The translations under genes and the position numbers were made by a program. A DNA stretch of 48,940 bases from Microbacterium sp. B35-30. GTDB taxonomy: Bacteria > Actinomycetota > Actinomycetes > Actinomycetales > Microbacteriaceae. The DNA lies in assembly GCF_010634855.1 (NCBI RefSeq), contig NZ_MWLQ01000004.1, positions 1 through 48,940 of the forward strand. Direction: 5' to 3'. The notes under the pieces are model-generated. The model did not search any database. It was given only the letters and a program-made list of their open reading frames with translations, and had not been told where the DNA came from. This document shows, piece by piece, positions 17,322-25,368 of this stretch (positions are counted from its first letter, which is position 1; every line of letters starts with the position of its first letter).

Positions 17322-18268
17322 GACGCCTCCCGCTGACGCGGGTCGATCACGCGGTGCAGCAGGTCGACGACGAAGCCGACGATCAGCACGAACCCGGTGA
17401 GCGCGAGCAGCTCGCCCTGCACCTTCGGCAGGTCGCGGGCGGCGACGTCGGCGACCAGCATGCGGCCGATGCCGGGGAGCGAGAACAGCTGCTCGATGAC
17501 GACGGCGCCCACGATGATCCCGGCGACCTGCAGCCCGAGCACGGTGATCACCGAGAGGCCGACCACGGGCAGGCCGTGGCGGATGAGGGCCCGGTCGCGG
17601 GTGAGCCCCTTCGCCGCGGCGGTGCGCACGAAGTCCTGCCCGACCGCCTGCAGCGTCGCGCTGCGCACGAACCGCAGCAGCATCGCACCCTCGACGATGC
17701 CGATCGTGAGCGCCGGCAGGATCAGGGAGCGCAGCGCCGCCCACGGATCGTTCCAGCCGGCGCGGGGAAAGCCCTGTGCGGGCAGCCACCCGAGCCAGAC
17801 GGCGAACACCACGACCAGCATCATGCCGGCCCAGACGACGGGGACGGCGGCCAGCGCCTGCGCGCCGACGCTGAGCGCCGTGCCGTCGGCGCGTCCGCGG
17901 CGCATCGCCGAGAGCACCCCGAGCGGCACGCTGATCACGACAGCGATCAGGAGCGACAGGATGCCGAGGGGCACCGTCACCTCCGCCTTCTGGGCGAGCT
18001 CGTCGACGACGCTGGTGCCGGTGAGGAGCGACGTTCCGAGGTCTCCCCGGAACAGGCCGCCGATCCAGTCCAGGTACTGCGCCGGAAGCGGCCGGTCAAG
18101 GCCCAGCCGCTCCCGGATCGCGTCCTGCTGCTCGGCGCTGGAGCCGACGCCCGCGATGAGCGACGCGATGTCACCGGGGAGCACGCGGAGGGTGACGAAG
18201 ATCAGCACGCTGGCGACGAGAAGCCCGAGCAGGAGCAGGGCGAGTCGGGTCAGCGTGTACCGGATCAC
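17318..18268 (-). CDS. Oligopeptide ABC transporter permease (OppB/DppB type)
   Basis: This 316-residue inner-membrane permease forms half of the transport channel. It starts MIRYTLTRLALLLLGLLVASVLIFVTLRVLPGD when written in two parts: a basic start and then a first helix ending in the family motif LRVLPGD. The EAA loop is RTAAAKGLTRDRALIRHGLP, and VVIEQLFSLPGIGRML is also diagnostic. The GTG start overlaps the stop of the binding-protein gene (GTGA), so the two are translated together. Confidence 0.93.
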   Translation of the reverse strand: MIRYTLTRLALLLLGLLVASVLIFVTLRVLPGDIASLIAGVGSSAEQQDAIRERLGLDRPLPAQYLDWIGGLFRGDLGTSLLTGTSVVDELAQKAEVTVPLGILSLLIAVVISVPLGVLSAMRRGRADGTALSVGAQALAAVPVVWAGMMLVVVFAVWLGWLPAQGFPRAGWNDPWAALRSLILPALTIGIVEGAMLLRFVRSATLQAVGQDFVRTAAAKGLTRDRALIRHGLPVVGLSVITVLGLQVAGIIVGAVVIEQLFSLPGIGRMLVADVAARDLPKVQGELLALTGFVLIVGFVVDLLHRVIDPRQREAS

Positions 18269-19776
18269 CCGTTGCTCTTGGCGATCTCGACGATGTTGAG
18301 GCGCTCGTTCACGTTGATCGAGGGCATACCGGTGATGTTAGTGCCGACGGCGATCACGGACGCGCCGTTGTACAGCCAGTCGGCGGCGTGGTCCTCGGCG
18401 ACGAGGCGGCCCGCCTGCTGCAGCAGGTCGGCGGCCTCCGCCTCGTCGGTGGCCGCGAGCGACTGGGCGTACAGCTCCTGCACCTCGGGGTTGTCGTAGG
18501 TGAAGTAGTAGTCCGGGTCGGCCCAGTTCTCGAAGTCGCGGGCCTCGGTGTGGAGCACGAAGCTCAGCTCGTAGTCCTTGTTCGTGTAGACGTCGGTGAG
18601 CCAGGTCGTGAAGTCGACGGAGTTCACGTCGAGCGTGATGCCGACCTCGTCGAGGTCCGACACCAGGATCTGCGGAATGGTCGTCGAGTAGAAGCTCGGG
18701 ATCGTGAGCGTGAGCTCGAGGTCCTCGACGTCCGCCTCGGCGAGCAGCTCCCTGGCGGCCTCGGGATCGTAGGGGGCGACATCCGACAGGTCCTCGTAGC
18801 CGGGGTCCAGCTCGGGGATCGGCCCGTACTGGGTCTGTCCCGACGCCAGCGCCTCGATGATGGCGTCGTGGTCGATCGCCTGGCGGATGGCCTGTCGCAC
18901 GCGCTTGTCGGCGAGTGGGCCGGAGGTCTGGTTGAACGCCAGCGTGCCCTTGTCGGTGGACTGGCCGAGTTCGAGCGCGAAGTCGCCGTTCGCCTCGACC
19001 TGCTCCTGCAGGTTCGCGTCGAATCCGGTGAGCACGTCGATCTCGCCCCCCAGCGCCGCGTTGAGGGCCGCCTGGTTGTCGGGGATGTAGTCGAACACCA
19101 CCTCGGCGGCGGCCGCCGCGTCGCCCCAGTAGGCGTCGTTGCGGGTGAACGTGATGCTGTCGCCCTGGCGCCAGTTCGCGAGGACGAACGGGCCGGTGCC
19201 GTTTGCCTTGGTCTTGTAGTCGACGGTGTCGCCCTCCTTGAGGACGATGCCGGCGCGACCGGTGAGGTTCCACAGCAGTGTCGAGTCCGGTGCGCTCAGC
19301 GTGAGGCTGACGTCCTGCCCTTCGGCCGCGATCGAGGTCACGTTCGCGAGCCGCGCCGAGTCGCGCCATCCGGGGGTGTCGCGGCGGGTGGTGAGCGACC
19401 AGACGACATCCTGCGGCGTCAGCGGCTGCCCGTCGTGGAAGGTGACGCCCTCACGCAGCGTGAAAGTGTAGGTCAGGCCGTCGGGCGAGACGGTCCAGTC
19501 ACTCGCGAGCGCGGGCACGATGTCCTGCTCGGGGGTGCGGGCGACGAGTCCCTGGTAGATGTTGTCGACCAGGATCTGATCCAGCGCCGAGCCCGCCGTC
19601 TCGCGGATGTCGAGGTTTCCGGGCTCCAGCACCAGCCGGATCGCGACCGACGCATCGGGGTCGGGCTCGCCCGTCGACGTGGGCGCGGTCTCGCCGCCGC
19701 CGCCGGCGCAGGCGGTGAGGGCGAGGAGGCCGGCGGCCAGGAACGCGGCGGTGGCGAGAGTGGTGCGGCGGAGCAT
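18265..19776 (-). CDS. Oligopeptide ABC transporter substrate-binding lipoprotein
   Basis: This 503-residue family-5 solute-binding protein is the receptor of the importer. A lipoprotein signal (LLALTAC, with the cysteine near residue 23) anchors it to the outer face of the membrane. Family motifs include VTFHDGQPLTPQDVVWSL and the region around GTGPFVLANWRQGD. Ligand (peptides, or sometimes nickel or oligosaccharide) is not predictable, though the full five-gene set best fits peptides. MLRRTTL was chosen as start because it begins the signal peptide and AAAGGACC precedes it. It is the first gene of the operon; a possible promoter (TTGCCG, 19 bases, TAGGCT) lies at 19864-19894. Confidence 0.93.
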   Translation of the reverse strand: MLRRTTLATAAFLAAGLLALTACAGGGGETAPTSTGEPDPDASVAIRLVLEPGNLDIRETAGSALDQILVDNIYQGLVARTPEQDIVPALASDWTVSPDGLTYTFTLREGVTFHDGQPLTPQDVVWSLTTRRDTPGWRDSARLANVTSIAAEGQDVSLTLSAPDSTLLWNLTGRAGIVLKEGDTVDYKTKANGTGPFVLANWRQGDSITFTRNDAYWGDAAAAAEVVFDYIPDNQAALNAALGGEIDVLTGFDANLQEQVEANGDFALELGQSTDKGTLAFNQTSGPLADKRVRQAIRQAIDHDAIIEALASGQTQYGPIPELDPGYEDLSDVAPYDPEAARELLAEADVEDLELTLTIPSFYSTTIPQILVSDLDEVGITLDVNSVDFTTWLTDVYTNKDYELSFVLHTEARDFENWADPDYYFTYDNPEVQELYAQSLAATDEAEAADLLQQAGRLVAEDHAADWLYNGASVIAVGTNITGMPSINVNERLNIVEIAKSNG

Positions 19777-19960
19777 GAGGTCCTTTCGGGAGGGTCCCGG
19801 TGCTGTGCGGCGACTGCTGGTGTGCGGTGACGGCGCCGATCGGGGCGGCAACGTGCGGGTAACAGCCTAGGGATATCGCAGGGTGAGGCGGCAACCCGCT
19901 TCCCGCAACGCAACAGAAGCGTTAGAGCTTCCCGCAGGCCGTGCAGCGGCTCCTGCGTCC
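19777..19960. other. Non-coding leader of the peptide-importer operon
   Basis: No gene is visible between the binding-protein start and the repeat at 19961. The stretch holds the binding protein's ribosome binding site, a possible minus-strand promoter (TAGGCT at 19864-19869, TTGCCG at 19889-19894) and a GATATC box at about 19872. If that promoter is right the leader is about 85 bases. Confidence 0.5.
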
Positions 19961-20075
19961 CCGGTCGTTGAGCGAGCGAGGAACGACCGAGACGAAACGC
20001 CTGCACCCGGCGCAGACCGTCAGTCGTTCGGGGCGTTTCGTCTCGGTCGCCGGCGCTCCCTCGCTCAACGACCGG
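19961..20075. repeat. Large inverted repeat (GTTGAGCGAGCG ... GAGACGAAACGCC element)
   Basis: The left arm (19961-20001) and right arm (20032-20075) are nearly perfect complements of 41 and 44 bases around a 30-base centre, so the RNA could form a very long hairpin. Arms share CCGGTCGTTGAGCGAG and ACCGAGACGAAACGCC. A half-copy is at the left edge of the window. It lies between the 3' end of the hydrolase gene and the promoter region of the importer operon, where it may act as terminator. Confidence 0.85.
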
Positions 20076-20091
20076 AGAGAGACGGCCCCGG

Positions 20092-21030
20092 TCAGTTCAC
20101 GCCGGCCAGCGTCCGCAGGCGCCCGCCGAGCTCGAGGGGGATCTCCTCCTGCACGTTGTGGCCCGACGGGACGGTGACGACGGATGCCTCGGGCACGCGT
20201 CGCAGGAACTCCGCGGCATCCACTTCCGTCACGTAGCCGCGGTCGCCGCGGATGAGCGTCGTCCGCGCCGCGACGGTGGCGAGATCCTCCCAGCCGGCCT
20301 CGCCGAGCACCGACGCGACGGCATCCTGCCGAGGCACGGGAGAGGCCGATGCGGCATTCGCGAGGTGCGCGAAGTGGTGCTTCCACTCGACGCGCCCGTC
20401 GGGGCGTACACGGGAGTTGAAGTACACACCGCGCTCGGCCTTGCGTCGGGTGCCGCCGCCGAGTCCGAACGACAGCGCGCGGTCGACGAGCTCGTCGCGC
20501 GACGCCCAGTCGACCGGTCCGGCGAAGAAGTCGCGGATCTGGGTCGGGCCCGCGTTCGGGTCGACGCCCGGCGTGATGTCGATGACGACCAGCTCGCGGA
20601 CGAGATCCGGACGGGATGCCGCCACCGCGGCGGCGGTCAGCCCTCCGAGCGACTGACCGACGAGCAGCTGCGGCGCGTCGGTCCACGCCGCGATGCCGTC
20701 GGCCACATCCGGGGCGAGCACGCGCGCGACATAGGCGGCGTCGTCGCGCCACGACGAGTCGCCGTGACCAGGCAGGTCGATCGCGAGCGCGGGCAGCCCG
20801 AGCGCGAGGATCGTCGTGTCCCAGGTGTGCGCGTTGAGGCCGGCGCCGTGGAGGAAGGTCACGACGGGTGCGGCGTCCGGTGCGTCGGCGGGGGAGTAGC
20901 GCAGGGCGCTGAGCCGGCGGCCGCTCGCGAGGGGGAGGGTGAGGCGCTCGCCGCGGGGAGGGGGAGCGTCGATGCCGGCCTCGGCCGCCTGCTCGGAAAG
21001 GAACGAGAACTCGTCGATGGGGTCGCTCAC
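20092..21030 (-). CDS. Alpha/beta hydrolase
   Basis: This 312-residue cytosolic hydrolase has a lid region and the catalytic triad Ser in LLVGQSLGGLTAA, Asp in TLIRGDRGYV and His in VPSGHNVQ, with the oxyanion segment VTFLHGAGLNAHTW. It probably cleaves an ester, or less likely an epoxide or C-C bond; the substrate is unknown. The start is GTG 21030, because CATGAT lies exactly six bases upstream (leaderless pattern) and MSDPIDEF looks like a natural N-terminus; a frame 23 residues longer runs into the divergent gene's promoter. It is divergent from the AhpD-like gene with 67 bp between starts. Confidence 0.9.
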   Translation of the reverse strand: MSDPIDEFSFLSEQAAEAGIDAPPPRGERLTLPLASGRRLSALRYSPADAPDAAPVVTFLHGAGLNAHTWDTTILALGLPALAIDLPGHGDSSWRDDAAYVARVLAPDVADGIAAWTDAPQLLVGQSLGGLTAAAVAASRPDLVRELVVIDITPGVDPNAGPTQIRDFFAGPVDWASRDELVDRALSFGLGGGTRRKAERGVYFNSRVRPDGRVEWKHHFAHLANAASASPVPRQDAVASVLGEAGWEDLATVAARTTLIRGDRGYVTEVDAAEFLRRVPEASVVTVPSGHNVQEEIPLELGGRLRTLAGVN

Positions 21031-21097
21031 CCGCTCATCATGCCGCACCGGGAAGGTGTTCGACCCGGTGCCGCCTGCCCGTCGGTAGTCTGGCGTC

Positions 21098-21607
21098 ATG
21101 ACGGCAGAACACCGCGTGCACCTCTCGCGAGCGGCGCGACCCGCCTACCAGGCGCTCTCCGCGTTCTCGAAGACCGTGGGCGGCATCGCCGCCGAGAACG
21201 GCATCGACGACCGGCTCAAGGAGCTCGTGCAGATCCACGCCTCGCAGCTCAACGGCTGCGCCTACTGCGTGCGCGTGCACGTCGAGCGTGCCGGCGCCGC
21301 CGGGATCACGGCAGACGACATCGCGCAGCTCCCGGTGTGGCGCGAGTCCGGTGTGTTCTCCGACCGGGAGCGGGCGGGGCTGGAGCTCGCCGAGGCCTAC
21401 GTGTACATCCACGAGGAGGGCATCCCCGACGAGGTCTACGACAGCGTCGGCGGCGTGCTGAGCGAGAAGGAGTACGTCGCGCTCAGCTGGATCCTCGTGT
21501 CGATCAACGCGTTCAACCGCATCGCGATCGCGGGCCGCTACAGCACTCCGCCGCGCGACGACCTCGTCGGCGAAGACAAGGACGCCGCCGCGGGCGCCGC
21601 GTGGTGA
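21098..21607 (+). CDS. Carboxymuconolactone decarboxylase/AhpD-like protein
   Basis: This 169-residue all-helical protein of the AhpD-like superfamily carries the redox motif CAYCVRVH, with two cysteines and the nearby histidine that support peroxidase-linked disulfide chemistry. It is likely a cytosolic peroxide- or hydroperoxide-handling protein rather than a true decarboxylase. TAGTCT (21086-21091) plus exactly six bases precedes the ATG (leaderless). Its stop overlaps the GTG start of the next gene by four bases, so the two are co-translated. Confidence 0.9.
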   Translation: MTAEHRVHLSRAARPAYQALSAFSKTVGGIAAENGIDDRLKELVQIHASQLNGCAYCVRVHVERAGAAGITADDIAQLPVWRESGVFSDRERAGLELAEAYVYIHEEGIPDEVYDSVGGVLSEKEYVALSWILVSINAFNRIAIAGRYSTPPRDDLVGEDKDAAAGAAW

Positions 21608-22362
21608 CAGAGCCCGCACCGGCGCCGGGCGACGCTCTGCCGCCGGATCCGTTCGTCTCCGGCGCGATGAACCTCCGCGACGTGGGTGGCCTGCGCGCGG
21701 GGTCCGGGTCGACGCGTCACGGTGTGCTGTTCCGGTCGGGCAACCTCGCTCGGCTGGATGCCGACGGCACCCGTGCGCTCGCGGAGCTGCGGCTGCGCCG
21801 CATCATCGACCTCCGGGCCGACGACGAGGTCGCGCGCGAGCCCAGCCGCATCTCCGGGCTCGACGTCGTCACCCAGCGCGTGCCCCTCTTCCTCGGCTCG
21901 GTCGAGTCGTTCTTCCGCGACGACCTCAGCCTCGATGAGATGTACCGGCGCCTCGTCGACGACTCGTCGGCGGGTGTGGTCGCGGTCGTGCGCGGCATCC
22001 TCGCCGATCAGCCGGTGCTCGTGCACTGCACCGTCGGCAAGGACCGCACCGGCGTGACGATCGCGCTGACGCTCGCCGCGGCCGGCGTCGACGCCGAGGC
22101 CGTCGTCGGGGACTACGCGCGCACCGAGGGGCTGCTCCCGCCGCGGCGCAATCGCCGCATCGTCGAGATGCTGCGAACGATGCATCCCGAGGCGGTGCAC
22201 CTCGAGGACCTCGCGACGCGTTCCCCGGCACCGGTCATGCGCGCGCTGCTCGACGATGTGACCCACCGCTACGGCTCGGCCGAGGAGTACCTGCGCGCCC
22301 ACGGCCTGGCCGACGACGAGATCGTGGAGCTCCGCCGCGTGCTGCTGAAGCCCGGCGCCTGA
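21604..22362 (+). CDS. Tyrosine-protein phosphatase (Y_phosphatase3/PtpB type)
   Basis: This 252-residue phosphatase has the P-loop HCTVGKDRTG, with nucleophilic Cys and the arginine of the CX5R motif; the lysine within the loop is typical of the PtpB-like group that also acts on phosphoinositides or phosphoserine. NLRDVGG near the start and IIDLRADDEVAREPS are family hallmarks. There is no signal peptide. The GTG start overlaps the upstream stop (GTGA). The substrate protein or lipid is unknown. Confidence 0.9.
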   Translation: MTEPAPAPGDALPPDPFVSGAMNLRDVGGLRAGSGSTRHGVLFRSGNLARLDADGTRALAELRLRRIIDLRADDEVAREPSRISGLDVVTQRVPLFLGSVESFFRDDLSLDEMYRRLVDDSSAGVVAVVRGILADQPVLVHCTVGKDRTGVTIALTLAAAGVDAEAVVGDYARTEGLLPPRRNRRIVEMLRTMHPEAVHLEDLATRSPAPVMRALLDDVTHRYGSAEEYLRAHGLADDEIVELRRVLLKPGA

Positions 22363-22388
22363 GCTGCGGCATCCGTCGCCGTGTGTCG

Positions 22389-22413
22389 CGGTGTATCAGG
22401 AACGGTGTATCAG
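22389..22413 (+). repeat. Direct repeat CGGTGTATCAG x2
   Basis: CGGTGTATCAG occurs at 22389-22399 and 22403-22413, 14 bases apart start to start, ending exactly where the iron box begins. It may be a second regulator site or a small duplication. Confidence 0.5.
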
Positions 22414-22432
22414 TGAGGTAAGGCAACCCTTC
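22414..22432 (+). promoter_or_regulatory. DtxR/IdeR-type iron box
   Basis: TGAGGTAAGGCAACCCTTC matches the DtxR/IdeR consensus TTAGGTTAGGCTAACCTAA at 13 of 19 positions, with the central AGGC and outer AGGT/ACC blocks kept. It covers the -35 region of a good -10 (TATACT, 22441-22446), so Fe2+-loaded DtxR would block transcription. The gene downstream encodes a SIP-domain protein, which fits iron control. Confidence 0.75.
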
Positions 22433-22455
22433 ATAGTGGGTATACTGGAGGAGCC

Positions 22456-22932
22456 ATGCCCCACACCACTCAGACTCAGGCCGTCGCGCACAACGCGTCG
22501 GCGTGCCGCGCGTCGCGTCATACGCGCGTGCAGCACCTGATCACCGCTGACGAGTCCTCGCTGGCCGAGCTCGAAGCCGTGCTGGCGACCCTGCCGATCT
22601 GCTCGACGGGCCGGGTCTTCATCGAGATCCCGGATGACTCGTGGCAAGCGGATATCACCGCGCCGAGCCGCATGGTCGTGACGTGGCTCGATCGCTCGCA
22701 GCGCTCCGGCGCCCCCGGCACGGGTCGTGGGTGCGGATCGGGCGAGGCGCTCGCGCGCGCCGTCACCGCCTGGGCCGACGAGATGCTCTGCGCCGAGGAC
22801 GACCAGACCCGCATCCACCTGCTCGGCGGCTACCTGGGCACAGCCGACATCGTCGACCACCTCGTCGATCTCGGCATCCGTGCGGACTCGATCCACGCGC
22901 CCGAGCAGTACGGTCTGACGACCGCCCGCTGA
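22456..22932 (+). CDS. Stand-alone SIP-domain (siderophore-interacting) protein
   Basis: This 158-residue protein resembles the C-terminal, NAD(P)H-binding-like domain of siderophore-interacting proteins (VFIEIPDDSWQADI, MVVTWLDRS, and RIHLLGGYLGTADIVDHLVDLGI), but the N-terminal FAD-binding domain of full ferric-siderophore reductases is missing. On its own it could bind a siderophore or work with a separate flavoprotein. A GGAGG site precedes ATG 22456, and an iron box covers the promoter, so the gene should be on under iron starvation. The domain call is moderate because the sequence is divergent. Confidence 0.72.
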   Translation: MPHTTQTQAVAHNASACRASRHTRVQHLITADESSLAELEAVLATLPICSTGRVFIEIPDDSWQADITAPSRMVVTWLDRSQRSGAPGTGRGCGSGEALARAVTAWADEMLCAEDDQTRIHLLGGYLGTADIVDHLVDLGIRADSIHAPEQYGLTTAR

Positions 22933-23020
22933 CCGCAGCGCCCCGGCGATGTGCCGCCGGCCCCCGGCGCGCGCCGTCGCGACGTGATCTTCATCCGGGC
23001 GACGTCGCTGGACGATTTCG

Positions 23021-23479
23021 TCAGGCGGCGCCGCGGGGCACGTAGTTGCCGTCGGCCAGCCCGGCCTCGATCTCGAACCGGTTGCGGAGCGGGTTGCGGC
23101 CCGCCAGCAGGTACAGCAGCGGCATCAGCAGCCCGTAGCGCTGCCATTGACGCTTGTGCACGGCCTCGTGGCGCAGCAGTGCATCGCTGGGGCGGCCGTC
23201 GCCGGTGAGGAAGCATCCGCCGACGCATGAGCCGCCCCGCGGGAACGTCCACCGTGGCATCCCACGGAACACCCACAGCCCCTCGCGCTTCTCGATGGGG
23301 CCGGTGCTCCAGAGCGTCCCCCAGATCCACCCGACCGCACACCCGTACCAGTAGCCGACGCGGCTGATGGGCGAGTCCAGCAGGAACGAGGGGATGAGCT
23401 CGTCCAGGCGCCGGCCGCGGAGCACGGCGCGCTCGGCGGCAGCGTGCCAGCCCGGCGGCGGCGTGGGGATCGGACTCAC
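23021..23479 (-). CDS. Hypothetical protein with HEAVH motif
   Basis: This 152-residue protein is not recognised. It has a hydrophobic segment around VGYWYGCAVGWIWGTLW, a glycine/cysteine patch (RGGSCVGGCFLTGD), then RHEAVHKRQWQRYG, a second hydrophobic stretch (LLMPLLYLLAG) and RNRFEIEAGLADG. HEAVH fits the HExxH zinc-protease core and the Glu of FEIEAG could be the third ligand, so a small membrane-associated metallopeptidase-like protein is possible. It starts GTG, overlapping the stop of the arginase-like gene (GTGA), so the two are co-translated. Confidence 0.75.
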   Translation of the reverse strand: MSPIPTPPPGWHAAAERAVLRGRRLDELIPSFLLDSPISRVGYWYGCAVGWIWGTLWSTGPIEKREGLWVFRGMPRWTFPRGGSCVGGCFLTGDGRPSDALLRHEAVHKRQWQRYGLLMPLLYLLAGRNPLRNRFEIEAGLADGNYVPRGAA

Positions 23480-24309
23480 GCGAGCGCTCCGATCACGCGG
23501 AGGATCGCGCCGAGGTCGTCGGTGGCCGCCGCGGCGGACGCGGGGGAGTAGCCGGCCAGGGATGCCCCCACCATGGGCACCCGGGCGCGCAGGCGTGCGA
23601 TCGCCGAGGTCAGCTCGACGACGGTGACGCCGAACGGCTCGGGGTGGGCGTTGCCGGCGATCTCGGCCGGATCCAGGGCGTCGATGTCGACGTGGATGTA
23701 GACCGCGTCGGCGCCGGTGGCGAGCACCGCGTCCGCGAGGGCGTCGGGATCGCGCAGCGCCTCCACGGTCAGTGCCGTGATGCCGAACTCCTCGACGGCG
23801 GCCAGTTCGGGGTCGTCGTACGAGCGCGCCCCGCCGACGACGACCCGGTCGCCTCGGACCGCCCCGTCCAGTGAGAGCTCCGGCACACCATCGCCGATCA
23901 CGGCGCGCAGCACCATGCCCGCGAACGCGCCGGACGCCGACGTGTCGGGCGAGTTGAGATCGGGGTGCGCGTCGATCCACACCACCGCGAGGCCGGGGGA
24001 CCGGCGTGCCGCGTGCGCGATCGGCGCGAGGGCGATGCCGCAGTCGCCGCCGATCGTGAGGACGTGCTCTTCGGGCGCGTCGACGTCATGCGCCTCCAGC
24101 GCGTCGGCCACCAGCCCCCGCACGCGCTGCAGGGCGCTGAGGCGGTGGATGCCGGTGCCCAGAGCCTCTCCGGCCTCCATGGGCACATCCAGCACGGTGG
24201 TCGAGGATCGGGGCAGGTCTCCTGCGATCGCGTGGGCGCCGTCGATGAGCTGCATCGCACGGGAGGACGGGCTTCCCTGCCACTGCGGAACCACGAGATA
24301 TCGCGTCAT
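23476..24309 (-). CDS. Arginase/agmatinase-fold protein with altered metal site
   Basis: This 277-residue ureohydrolase-fold protein keeps the metal motifs WIDAHPDLN (Asp113, His115, Asp117) and HVDIDALDP. The first canonical motif GGDHS is GGDCG here, putting Cys90 in place of the usual Mn-ligand histidine, and the usual SGNxHGM loop is SGAFAGM, lacking the substrate-side histidine. Arginase activity is therefore doubtful; related proteins with GGDCG occur in bacteria without known function. GAAGAT lies six bases before the ATG. It begins a two-gene unit with the HEAVH protein. Confidence 0.85.
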   Translation of the reverse strand: MTRYLVVPQWQGSPSSRAMQLIDGAHAIAGDLPRSSTTVLDVPMEAGEALGTGIHRLSALQRVRGLVADALEAHDVDAPEEHVLTIGGDCGIALAPIAHAARRSPGLAVVWIDAHPDLNSPDTSASGAFAGMVLRAVIGDGVPELSLDGAVRGDRVVVGGARSYDDPELAAVEEFGITALTVEALRDPDALADAVLATGADAVYIHVDIDALDPAEIAGNAHPEPFGVTVVELTSAIARLRARVPMVGASLAGYSPASAAAATDDLGAILRVIGALA

Positions 24310-24400
24310 CCCCTCATCTTCGCGCACCGCGCCGGCCCGCGGCATTCGTGCCGCGCAGTGGCCGCACGCTGCCGGCGAACGGGCGCCGGCCCCGCGCACG

Positions 24401-24440
24401 GAGAAGGGCGCCGGATCCGTGCGGACCCGGCGCCCTTCTC
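24401..24440 (-). terminator. Hairpin terminator after pspA
   Basis: A perfect 14-bp stem (GAGAAGGGCGCCGG and complement) with a 12-base loop lies 13 bp past the stop of the PspA-family gene and upstream of the arginase-like gene, separating two co-directional units. Confidence 0.8.
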
Positions 24441-24453
24441 GTCGAAATGGGAG

Positions 24454-25194
24454 TCAGTTCTCGATGGCAGCCTGCACCGGCGCACCGCCGGTCTTGAGCG
24501 CCGCGAGGCGTGCCTCGACCTCGGTCAGCTCGCCGACGTCCTCGAGGGCGTTGAACTGCTGGTCGAGGCTCGACGCGGCCAGCTCCTGCTTGCCGGCGGC
24601 CAGGGCCTCCTGGCGACGCACCTTGTCTTCGAACCGGCCGAGCTCGCTCGTCGGGTCGAGCACGTCGATCGACTTGACCGCGTCGTGCACCTTGTTCTGC
24701 GCCTCGGCGGTCTTGGCACGCGCGAGCAGCTCGGAGCGCTTGGACCTCAGCTGCTCGAGCTTCTGCTTCATGCCGTTGAGGCCCTCTTTGAGCTTCTCGA
24801 CGACCTCGTTCTGCGTCGCGATGGTGGGCGCGATCGCCCGCGCCTCGTTCTCCTCGCTGATCTGGCGCTGCAGCGCGATCTTGGCGAGGTTGTCGAACTT
24901 GTCGGCGTCGGTGGTGTTGCCCGCCTTGCGCAGTTCGTCGGCCTTGCGGCTGGCGGCGAGGGCCTTGTTGCCCCACTCGGCGGCCGCCTGGACGTCCTCC
25001 TGGTGGTCGCGCTCGAGCAGGCGCAGGTTGCCGATCGTCTCGGCGATGGCCGACTCGGCGTCGGCGATCGAGTTCGTGTAGTCGCGCACGAGCTGATCGA
25101 GCATCTTCTGCGGGTCCTCGGCAGAGTCGAGGAGCGCGTTGATGTTCGCCTTCATGAGGGTCGAGATGCGACCGAAGATGGACTGCTTCGCCAT
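24454..25194 (-). CDS. pspA: PspA/IM30 family phage-shock protein
   Basis: This 246-residue protein is coiled-coil over most of its length and begins with the membrane-binding helix typical of the family (MAKQSIFGRISTLMKANINA), followed by AEDPQKMLDQLVRDY. PspA/IM30/Vipp1 proteins are ESCRT-III relatives that polymerise on the inner face of the membrane and protect it under stress. The protein is complete. GGAAGGAA precedes the ATG. It follows the TPM-domain gene on the same strand, across 174 bp that hold a 15-bp tandem array, and is closed by a strong terminator. Confidence 0.94.
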   Translation of the reverse strand: MAKQSIFGRISTLMKANINALLDSAEDPQKMLDQLVRDYTNSIADAESAIAETIGNLRLLERDHQEDVQAAAEWGNKALAASRKADELRKAGNTTDADKFDNLAKIALQRQISEENEARAIAPTIATQNEVVEKLKEGLNGMKQKLEQLRSKRSELLARAKTAEAQNKVHDAVKSIDVLDPTSELGRFEDKVRRQEALAAGKQELAASSLDQQFNALEDVGELTEVEARLAALKTGGAPVQAAIEN

Positions 25195-25226
25195 CGGATT
25201 TCCTTCCTATCGGACTTCAGTTCCGG

Positions 25227-25316
25227 GTGTGGTGAGTCTGGGTGTGGTGAATCTGAGTGTGGTGAGTCTGAGTGTGGTGAGTCGGACAGTGGTCAGTCTG
25301 ACTGCGGTGAGTCTGG
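25227..25316. repeat. Tandem array, six 15-bp units (GTGTGGTGAGTCTGA)
   Basis: Six consecutive 15-bp units follow the pattern GTGTGGTGAGTCTGA; units 1-4 differ by one or two bases and units 5-6 are more worn. The array lies about 30 bp before the pspA start, in the space between the TPM gene and pspA. It has no complementary arms, so it is not a hairpin. Confidence 0.9.
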
Positions 25317-25368
25317 TCTGGAGATGGATGCCGCGCGCCACGCGTGCGGTCGGCTCCGCGCGGAGGGG

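Noticed and set aside
25227..25316. CRISPR array
   Set aside because: The 15-bp units are directly adjacent without spacers.
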